From the NCBI GenBank assembly GCA_046597185.1, contig JBKJLF010000895.1, positions 1 to 12,370 on the forward strand: a DNA stretch of 12,370 nt, written 5' to 3'. The notes under the pieces are model-generated. The model saw nothing but the letters and a program-made list of their open reading frames with translations, did no database searches and was not told the origin of the DNA. This document shows positions 7,163 through 12,370 of the stretch, in pieces. Origin of the DNA: CAMBDR01 sp046597185. GTDB lineage: Bacteria; Pseudomonadota; Gammaproteobacteria; Burkholderiales; Burkholderiaceae_D. A program made the position numbers and the translations under genes. The stretch's first letter is position 1. The number at the start of each line of letters is the position of its first letter.

Positions 7163-7808
7163 AAAGAAGCCGAAGTCGGTATTGCAACCTAAGAAATTCC
7201 TGCATATCTATTGTGAAGGGGAAAAGACTGAACCCAATTATTTTAAAGCCTACATCGCGCTCAAATTTCCTGGCGATCAAGGGCGCAAAGTAGTGATGGT
7301 TGAAAAAACCAAAAAGAATACGCCTGTTCAGTTGGTGGATGTCGCCGTGGCAGCAAAAGATAACCCTGTCAATTTGAAGGGCGATGAATTTTGGGTGGTC
7401 TATGATCGGGAGGCAAAAGCGAAATATTCTGATGACCTGCATGCCAATGCCAGAAAAAAAGCGGATGATAATGGCGTCCATGTCGCGCTTTCCAATGTGT
7501 GTTTTGAGCTTTGGCTGCTGCTACATTGCCAACAATGCACCGCACCGTATCAGTCTTGCGATGATTTGTTGGCAAATAGTCCTTTGAAGGCAAAATTGAA
7601 GGAAATCGGTATTGATAATTACGAAAAAGGGCAAGCAACGATTTCTTCAGAATTAGTCGGCAAGCATGAGCAAGCCAGAGAAAATGCGGTAAAAATGAAT
7701 CAAAACACGCTAACATCGGCTCCCGCCAATATTGATCAACCCCACTTGCTCAACTCGTATACCGATGTGCATTTATTACTGGATGCAATGGACGCTTTCA
7801 AGTCATAG
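7152..7808 (+). CDS. rloB: RloB-family protein with TOPRIM-like motifs
   Basis: This 218-residue protein carries three RloB-family blocks. The first is H-I-Y-C-E-G-E-K-T-E-P-N-Y-F at about residues 18-31, with E22 as the candidate TOPRIM glutamate. The second is W-V-V-Y-D-R-E, with D85 and E87 as the candidate DxD-type site. The third is S-N-V-C-F-E-L-W-L-L-L-H at 114-125. RloB was named from genes found within restriction-modification loci of Campylobacter and is repeatedly paired with an AAA ATPase. By analogy with OLD/Gabija and PARIS, it could be a nuclease effector held in check or loaded by RloA; this is inference. AGAGG at 7141-7145 lies 6 bases before the ATG at 7152. An adjacent in-frame ATG at 7155 is equally possible. 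No further gene follows in the operon. Confidence 0.84.
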   Translation: MMPKKKPKSVLQPKKFLHIYCEGEKTEPNYFKAYIALKFPGDQGRKVVMVEKTKKNTPVQLVDVAVAAKDNPVNLKGDEFWVVYDREAKAKYSDDLHANARKKADDNGVHVALSNVCFELWLLLHCQQCTAPYQSCDDLLANSPLKAKLKEIGIDNYEKGQATISSELVGKHEQARENAVKMNQNTLTSAPANIDQPHLLNSYTDVHLLLDAMDAFKS

Positions 7809-7833
7809 TTTTTGCACGTAGTAAGGTTTGTTG

Positions 7834-7871
7834 GGTTGTGGGGGGCTTGCCCGAAGGCAGCAAGCACAACC
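7834..7871 (+). terminator. Hairpin downstream of rloB, possible (non-canonical) terminator
   Basis: GGTTGT (7834-7839) pairs with ACAACC (7866-7871), and GCTTGC (7845-7850) with GCAAGC (7860-7865). The hairpin has a G-rich bulge on the left arm and a 9-base loop. It lies just after the rloB stop and before the ribose promoter, where a terminator would be expected. There is no T-tract, so intrinsic termination is doubtful. Confidence 0.35.
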
Positions 7872-7926
7872 AATGCAAATTTACCACGAATTCTCCCCCT
7901 CAATACCCAATATACCCGGATTGCAC

Positions 7927-7955
7927 TTGACAGCCATAATTGCATGATATTTAAT
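7927..7955 (+). promoter_or_regulatory. Sigma-70-type promoter of the ribose operon
   Basis: A perfect -35 hexamer TTGACA (7927-7932) is separated by 17 bases from TTTAAT (7950-7955), which matches five of six -10 consensus bases. This predicts a transcript start near 7962 and an untranslated leader of about 75 bases before rbsB. An inverted pair, CCGTTT (7968-7973) and AAACGG (7995-8000), lies in that leader and could be regulatory, but it does not form a compact LacI-type palindrome. Confidence 0.75.
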
Positions 7956-8036
7956 ACTCATCCTGTTCCGTTTCTGGTTTTACAGTAATCACGCAAACGG
8001 CAATCCACTATTCTGTTTCCTTATCAGGAGAAGTTC

Positions 8037-8978
8037 ATGCGTCAATTTTCTACCTTTAGTGCGGCCGTGTTGGCTGCTGTGTTGAGTTTTTCCAGCAATG
8101 CCGTGTTGGCTGATGCGGCCAAGCCCAAAGTGGCTTTGGTGATGAAATCGCTGGCCAATGAATTTTTCCAAACCATGGAAAACGGTGCCAAAGAGCACCA
8201 AAAAAATAGTGCCGGCAAATATGAACTCATCGCCAACGGCATTAAAGATGAAAGCGATACCGCCGCCCAAATCAAAATCGTGGAACAAATGATTGTCTCC
8301 AAAGTGGACGCCATCGTCATCGCGCCCGCCGACTCCAAAGCCCTGATCGCGGTCACCAAAAAAGCCATGGACGCGGGTATCGTGGTCATCAATATCGACA
8401 ATAAATTCGACGACGCAGCGCTTAAAGCCAAAGGCATTGCCGTACCTTTCGTTGGCCCGGACAACCGCAAAGGCGCGTTGAAAGTGGGTGAAGTGCTGGC
8501 CAAGAAACTGGCTAAAGGCGATAAAGTGGGCATCATCGAAGGCGTTTCCACCAGTTTTAACGCCAAACAACGTACCGCCGGCTTCGAAGATGCGATGAAA
8601 GCGGCTGGCATCAAAATGATTCCGGTGCAATCGGGTGAATGGGAAATCGATAAAGCCAGCAAAGTGGCCTCGGCCATGCTGTCAGAAAATCCTGACCTGA
8701 AAGCCTTGTTGGCCGGTAACGATAATATGGCCATCGGCGCGGTTGCTGCCATCAAATCGGCTGGCAAAGCCGGTAAAGTCATGGTGGTGGGCTTTGATAA
8801 TATCTCCGCCATCGTGCCGATGTTGAAAGATGGCCGCGTTTTGGCGACAGCCGATCAACACGCCGATAAACTGGCGATTTTCGGCATCGAAAATGCAATC
8901 AAAGGCTTGAAAGACAAAGCTTCCCTGAAAACCGCTGTGGTGGAAACCCCGGTTGATCTGGTGGTTGGCGGTAAATAA
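8037..8978 (+). CDS. rbsB: Periplasmic ribose-binding protein (sugar ABC transporter)
   Basis: This 313-residue solute-binding protein of the LacI-like periplasmic binding family captures ribose, or a related sugar, and delivers it to RbsC. It has a clear Sec signal peptide: a short basic start M-R-Q-F, a hydrophobic core and a likely cut after V-L-A at residue 25. The mature part begins A-K-P-K-V-A-L-V-M-K-S-L-A-N-E-F-F, typical of RbsB. Family sites include the stretch A-I-V-I-A-P-A-D-S-K, the N-I-D-N-K hinge region and G-N-D-N-M-A-I-G-A. AGGAG at 8026-8030 is 6 bases from the ATG. The gene follows a near-consensus promoter and precedes a hairpin that would favour high expression of this subunit over the membrane parts. 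Ribose specificity is supported by the ribokinase gene downstream. Confidence 0.93.
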   Translation: MRQFSTFSAAVLAAVLSFSSNAVLADAAKPKVALVMKSLANEFFQTMENGAKEHQKNSAGKYELIANGIKDESDTAAQIKIVEQMIVSKVDAIVIAPADSKALIAVTKKAMDAGIVVINIDNKFDDAALKAKGIAVPFVGPDNRKGALKVGEVLAKKLAKGDKVGIIEGVSTSFNAKQRTAGFEDAMKAAGIKMIPVQSGEWEIDKASKVASAMLSENPDLKALLAGNDNMAIGAVAAIKSAGKAGKVMVVGFDNISAIVPMLKDGRVLATADQHADKLAIFGIENAIKGLKDKASLKTAVVETPVDLVVGGK

Positions 8979-8996
8979 TTTGTCAGTGGCTATATG

Positions 8997-9040
8997 AAAT
9001 CAGTCAAAGGGCACGGCCTTTTGGCTGATTTTGATTTTTA
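8997..9040 (+). terminator. Hairpin with T-rich tail between rbsB and rbsA (partial terminator or mRNA-stabilising stem)
   Basis: AAATCAG (8997-9003) pairs perfectly with CTGATTT (9025-9031). After one mismatch the stem continues as CAAAGG against CCTTTTG with a one-base bulge, around a short GC loop. TGATTTTTA follows. This is the classic layout after a binding-protein gene, where most transcripts stop or are protected from 3' decay while some continue into rbsA. Confidence 0.72.
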
Positions 9041-9052
9041 AGGTGGTGCATC

Positions 9053-10603
9053 GTGGCTTTACTTCAAATCGATGGCTTATGCATGAGCTATGCCGGCCCG
9101 GTCTTACAAGACGTAAATCTGACTCTGGACAAGGGTGAGGTGAGGGTGTTGGCGGGTGAAAACGGTGCGGGCAAAAGTACGCTCTCCAAAATTATCTGCG
9201 GCTTGGTCACGCCCAAGGCCGGACGCATGCGCTTGAACGGCGCGCCCTATGCGCCCACCAACCGCCAACAGGCCGAAAGCCTGGGCGTGCGCATCGTGAT
9301 GCAAGAACTCAATCTGGTCAATACCCTCAGCATTGCCGAAAACCTGTGCCTGCGCGCCTTGCCGCAACGCTTTGGTTTTATCGAACGCAAAAAAATGCAA
9401 ACCCTGGCCCTGGGCATGATGGCGCGGGTGGGTTTGGGTGGCTTGAATCCGGCAACCCTGGTTGGCGAGTTGGGCGTGGGGCAGCGCCAAATGATTGAAA
9501 TTGCCGCCAATATTGGCGGCACGGGTGATGGTGGTGGCGAGGGTGGCGATGGTGGCGCGGCCTGCAAACTCCTGATTCTGGATGAACCCACCGCCATGCT
9601 GACGGATCGCGAAGTCGATTTATTGTTCAGCCAAATCGCCGCCATGAAACAAGCCGGCGTGGGCATTTTATATATCTCACACCGGCTGGATGAAACCCGG
9701 CGCATTGCCGATTCGATTTCGGTGCTGCGTGACGGTCTGGTGGTGGGCACCCATGCGGCCAGTCAAATCACCATTCCCGAAGTGGTCACGCTGATGGTGG
9801 GGCGCGAAGTGGGGGAGCGCCTGGAGCGGCCACCAGTCAACCCGTCGGCCAAAGCGGTTTCACTGAAAGTGGAAAACCTGTGCCGCGCTGATGCGGTGAA
9901 AAACGTCAGCTTTGAAGTCAAAGGTGGCGAAATTTACGGCATCGCCGGGCTGGTTGGCTCGGGCCGTAGCGAAACCCTGCGCCTGATCTACGGTGCCGAT
10001 CAGCGCGACAGTGGGCAAATTTGGGTCTCGGGCAAGTTGTGCCAGATCAACAATCCACAACAGGCGGTGCAACACAGCATTGCCATGGTGTCAGAAGACC
10101 GTAAAGAACAAGGTTTATTATTGCCGCAATCGGTACGGGTCAATACCACCCTCGCTGGCATCGCGCAAGTGGCGCGCGCGGGTTGGCTCAAGCTGCAGCA
10201 AGAAAGCGACGTGGCCCAGCGCATCGGGCAATTGATGGCCTTGCGCGCGCACTCGGTGGAGCAGGCGGTGGGCGAACTGTCGGGCGGCAATCAGCAAAAA
10301 GTGGCCATCGGGCGCTGGCTTCATCGGGAATGCGATGTCATGCTGTTTGATGAACCCACGCGCGGCATCGATGTCGGAGCCAAGTTTGAAATCTATAAAT
10401 TAATGGCCGATTTGGCCGCGCAGGGCAAGGCGCTGGTGGTGGTGTCGTCGGATTTGATTGAATTGCTCTTGCTTAGTGACCGCATAGGCGTGATGAGCGC
10501 GGGCCAGTTGGTGCGCAGCTTTAGCCGCGCCGAAGCGACCCAGGATGCGATTTTGCAGGCGGCTTTCAGTGGCTATGTCAGCGCGCTGCCAAGCGCAGCT
10601 TAG
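9053..10603 (+). CDS. rbsA: Ribose ABC transporter ATPase with two nucleotide-binding domains
   Basis: This 516-residue cytoplasmic ATPase powers the importer. Domain 1 has Walker A G-E-N-G-A-G-K-S-T (35-43), signature L-G-V-G-Q-R-Q and Walker B L-L-I-L-D-E-P (D177, E178). Domain 2 has the degenerate Walker A G-L-V-G-S-G-R-S (299-306, Arg in place of Lys), usual for the RbsA/MglA/XylG class. It also has a perfect signature L-S-G-G-N-Q-Q (409-415) and Walker B L-F-D-E-P-T-R-G-I-D-V-G-A-K (D433, E434). The GTG start is supported by AGGTGG at 9041-9046, 6 bases upstream. Between signature helix and Walker B of domain 1 lies an unusual Gly/Asp/Glu run (155-168) where family members normally have a short A-R-A-L-type helix end. 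Confidence 0.94.
   Translation: MALLQIDGLCMSYAGPVLQDVNLTLDKGEVRVLAGENGAGKSTLSKIICGLVTPKAGRMRLNGAPYAPTNRQQAESLGVRIVMQELNLVNTLSIAENLCLRALPQRFGFIERKKMQTLALGMMARVGLGGLNPATLVGELGVGQRQMIEIAANIGGTGDGGGEGGDGGAACKLLILDEPTAMLTDREVDLLFSQIAAMKQAGVGILYISHRLDETRRIADSISVLRDGLVVGTHAASQITIPEVVTLMVGREVGERLERPPVNPSAKAVSLKVENLCRADAVKNVSFEVKGGEIYGIAGLVGSGRSETLRLIYGADQRDSGQIWVSGKLCQINNPQQAVQHSIAMVSEDRKEQGLLLPQSVRVNTTLAGIAQVARAGWLKLQQESDVAQRIGQLMALRAHSVEQAVGELSGGNQQKVAIGRWLHRECDVMLFDEPTRGIDVGAKFEIYKLMADLAAQGKALVVVSSDLIELLLLSDRIGVMSAGQLVRSFSRAEATQDAILQAAFSGYVSALPSAA
9515..9556 (+). repeat. Low-complexity GGTGGCGAxG-type tract inside rbsA
   Basis: Repeated GGTGG, GGTGGCGA and GGGTGGCGATGGTGG units encode 14 residues, nearly all Gly with Asp and Glu (residues 155-168). 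The tract looks like a slippage-driven expansion in the coding sequence that kept frame. Confidence 0.7.
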
Positions 10604-10610
10604 GCCCCGG

Positions 10611-10664
10611 ATAAAACAAATAAAACAAATAAAACAGCTAACGTAGATAAAACAGATAAAGGAC
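10611..10664 (+). repeat. Short A-rich 9-bp repeats between rbsA and rbsC
   Basis: ATAAAACAA occurs at 10611-10619 and 10620-10628. ATAAAACAG occurs at 10629-10637 and again at 10647-10655, and ATAAAGGAC at 10656-10664. The last unit supplies the AAAGGA ribosome site for rbsC. The tract should be unstructured mRNA and could help ribosome loading; a role as spacer is equally likely. Confidence 0.8.
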
Positions 10665-10667
10665 AGA

Positions 10668-11648
10668 ATGAATCCAGCTCAATCACAAACTGGCGCGGCG
10701 CTGATTTGGCAGCGCCTCAAACCGTATTTGGGATTAATCACGGTGTTGCTCGGCATGGTGCTGTTGTTTGGCATGTTGAGCCAGTATTTTTTTAGCATGA
10801 ACACCTTTAGCACCATCGCCAACCAAATTCCTGCGCTCACCGTCATGGCGGTGGGCATGACGTATGTGATGATTATTGGCGGCATCGATTTATCGGTCGG
10901 CTCGGTCTTGGCACTGTGCGGCGGCGTGCTCAGTCTGGCCATGGTGGATTGGCACTGGAACTTTGCCGCCGCTGCCCTGCTGGCGCTGGCTTTGGGTTGC
11001 CTGTGCGGCATGATCAATGGGCTGGTTTCGGTGTTATGGTCGGTGCCTTCGTTCATCGTTACGCTGGGCATGCTCGAAATCGCGCGCGGTTCGGCTTATC
11101 TGGTGACCAATTCACGCACCAAATATGTGGGCGAAGCGGTGGCGTTTTTAAATGCCCCGGTTTTTATGGGTATTTCGCCAGCTTTTTTGGTGGCGATTGT
11201 GGTGGTGGTGCTGGGCCAGATCGTACTCAGTTACACCGTGTTCGGGCGCTATATGATCGGCATTGGCACCAATGAAGAGGCGATGCGGTTGGCGGGGGTG
11301 CGGATTCGTCCGACCAAGACGGCGGTGTTTTCCTTGCTCGGGTTGCTGGCGGCGATGGCGTCGAGTTTTCAGGTGGCGCGGCTGGAAGCGGCGGACCCCA
11401 ATTCCGCCGCCGGCATGGAATTGCAAGTGATTGCCGCCGTGGTGATTGGCGGCACCAGCCTGATGGGTGGGCGTGGTTCGGTGGTGAATACCTTTATCGG
11501 GGTGTTGATTATTTCGGTACTGGAAGCGGGTTTGGCGCAAGTGGGCGCATCCGACCCCACTAAGCGCATCATTACTGGCTTGGTGATTGTGGTGGCGGTG
11601 ATTATCGATATGTATCGTAATCGTAAAAAAGCAGGAGCGCATGTATGA
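10668..11648 (+). CDS. rbsC: Ribose ABC transporter permease
   Basis: This 326-residue inner-membrane protein forms the channel of the importer. It has many hydrophobic segments, including L-I-T-V-L-L-G-M-V-L-L-F-G near residue 25, A-A-A-A-L-L-A-L-A-L-G, and L-V-A-I-V-V-V-V-L-G. Two family signatures are clear: G-G-I-D-L-S-V-G-S after the second membrane stretch, and E-L-Q-V-I-A-A-V-V-I-G-G-T-S-L-M-G-G-R-G in the ATPase-contacting loop. The end is basic (Y-R-N-R-K-K). AAAGGA ends 4 bases before the ATG. The stop overlaps the rbsK start as ATGA, so permease and kinase are translationally coupled. Confidence 0.94.
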   Translation: MNPAQSQTGAALIWQRLKPYLGLITVLLGMVLLFGMLSQYFFSMNTFSTIANQIPALTVMAVGMTYVMIIGGIDLSVGSVLALCGGVLSLAMVDWHWNFAAAALLALALGCLCGMINGLVSVLWSVPSFIVTLGMLEIARGSAYLVTNSRTKYVGEAVAFLNAPVFMGISPAFLVAIVVVVLGQIVLSYTVFGRYMIGIGTNEEAMRLAGVRIRPTKTAVFSLLGLLAAMASSFQVARLEAADPNSAAGMELQVIAAVVIGGTSLMGGRGSVVNTFIGVLIISVLEAGLAQVGASDPTKRIITGLVIVVAVIIDMYRNRKKAGAHV

Positions 11649-12370
11649 ACATCGATAAGAATGCCAGTATGGGCACCGATATGCGTCATCCCACTACGCC
11701 CGGAACCAATGCACTCGGGATGGATGCGCCCAAAATCGTCATATTGGGCAGCATCAATATGGATCTGGTATTTCGCACGCCGCGTATGCCTTTGCCGGGC
11801 GAAACCTTGAGCGGTCATCAATTTTTACAGGTGGCGGGCGGCAAGGGCGCAAATCAGGCGGTGGCCGCCGCGCGCCAGGGTGGGCAAGTGCGCTTGCTGG
11901 CGCGCGTGGGGCAAGATACCATGGGCCAAACCATTCAGGCGGCGCTAGCGCAGGACGGTATCGATATTTCAGCCGTCCACAACGTGGCGGGGGTGGCGAC
12001 GGGCGTGGCGGGTATTTTGGTCGATGATTCGGGGCAAAATTCCATCGTGCTGGCGGCTGGGGCTAATGCTTGCATGGGCGTGGCCGAGGTTGACGCACAA
12101 GCCGATGCCATCACCCATGCTGACTTTTTGGTGGCGCAGTTGGAAACGCCGCTGGTCGGTGTCAGCCATGCGATTGGTTTGGCCCATGCGGCTGGGGTGG
12201 CGGTGATTTTTAACCCAACCCCGATGCAACCCCTGCCTGATGCCTTGCTGGCGCAAGTGGATTATTTGATTCTCAATGAAACCGAAGCCGGGCAATTGAG
12301 CGGCATTGCGGTGCAAGACAGCACGACGGCCACGCTGGCGGCACAAACGTTGCTTGAGCGTGGCGTGGCC
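11645..12370 (+). CDS. rbsK: Ribokinase, 3' end beyond right edge
   Basis: Ribokinase (PfkB family) phosphorylates imported ribose with ATP to ribose 5-phosphate, feeding the pentose phosphate pathway. The frame is open for 242 codons to the last base. Signature parts are I-V-I-L-G-S-I-N-M-D-L-V, P-L-P-G-E-T-L, the first PfkB motif V-A-G-G-K-G-A-N-Q-A-V-A-A-A-R, and the lid/substrate segment. Further on come F-N-P-T-P and Y-L-I-L-N-E-T-E-A, typical of ribokinases. The catalytic G-A-G-D motif would lie outside the window. The start at 11645 overlaps the rbsC stop and has AGGAG 7 bases upstream (11633-11637). It gives an N-terminal extension of about 28 residues before the conserved core. An internal ATG at 11720 would remove most of it but has no comparable ribosome site. 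Confidence 0.93.
   Translation, partial: MNIDKNASMGTDMRHPTTPGTNALGMDAPKIVILGSINMDLVFRTPRMPLPGETLSGHQFLQVAGGKGANQAVAAARQGGQVRLLARVGQDTMGQTIQAALAQDGIDISAVHNVAGVATGVAGILVDDSGQNSIVLAAGANACMGVAEVDAQADAITHADFLVAQLETPLVGVSHAIGLAHAAGVAVIFNPTPMQPLPDALLAQVDYLILNETEAGQLSGIAVQDSTTATLAAQTLLERGVA

Noticed and set aside
7968..8000. Possible RbsR operator in the rbsB leader (CCGTTT and AAACGG)
   Set aside because: The 6-bp arms are 21 bases apart, unlike the compact CG-centred palindromes of LacI-family repressors, and no rbsR is in the window to support it.
7989..8812. Long antisense ORFs within rbsB (213 and 256 codons)
   Set aside because: Codon bias in rbsB leaves the other strand open; the sense protein is an unambiguous binding protein with a signal peptide and ribosome site.
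10611..10664. A-rich repeats considered as a CRISPR-like array
   Set aside because: Units are 9 bp, mostly contiguous, with no regular unique spacers; this is simple tandem repetition.

Overview
The window comes from a Gram-negative bacterium, most likely a proteobacterium and possibly a betaproteobacterium. This is an inference from the RbsB signal peptide, the ribose ABC operon layout and the general look of the proteins; nothing here fixes the genus. Base composition is uneven. By direct count, 6121-6180 (in the RloA-like gene) is 17/60 G+C, whereas 11281-11340 (in rbsC) is 39/60. This fits a conserved ribose operon lying beside an accessory, probably acquired, region.

Layout. Positions 1-965 (minus strand) hold a large ORF that runs off the left edge. 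It encodes a member of an uncharacterised protein family and appears to carry an in-frame internal deletion. A gene-free stretch of about 500 bp follows (966-1464). Positions 1471-3024 encode an intact AAA-ATPase-like/PD-(D/E)XK nuclease protein (DUF1703-type architecture). A 12-bp tandem repeat (3079-3126) leads into a translationally coupled pair: a GNAT acetyltransferase (3129-3671) and a styrene/indole-monooxygenase-like flavoprotein (3668-5029). At 5087-5693 lies a decayed paralogue of the DUF1703 protein, in three reading frames with two large internal deletions. The 5' leader of the intact copy is recognisably conserved in front of it.

Positions 5834-7808 carry a two-gene operon: an AAA ATPase (RloA-like) overlapping an RloB-family protein with TOPRIM-like motifs. 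Its architecture resembles ATPase plus TOPRIM-nuclease phage-defence modules. This and the DUF1703 copies make 1-7808 look like an accessory or defence-type neighbourhood.

From 7927 rightwards lies a ribose uptake and activation operon. It has a near-consensus sigma-70 promoter, then rbsB (periplasmic binding protein), a hairpin with a T-rich tail between rbsB and rbsA, rbsA (double ATPase), rbsC (permease), and rbsK (ribokinase, cut by the right edge). RbsB captures ribose in the periplasm, RbsC with RbsA imports it, and RbsK phosphorylates it to ribose 5-phosphate. Neither rbsD nor rbsR is inside the window.

The best candidates for something undescribed are the RloAB pair as a defence module, the coupled GNAT/flavin-monooxygenase pair between two DUF1703 copies, and the internally deleted left-edge protein.
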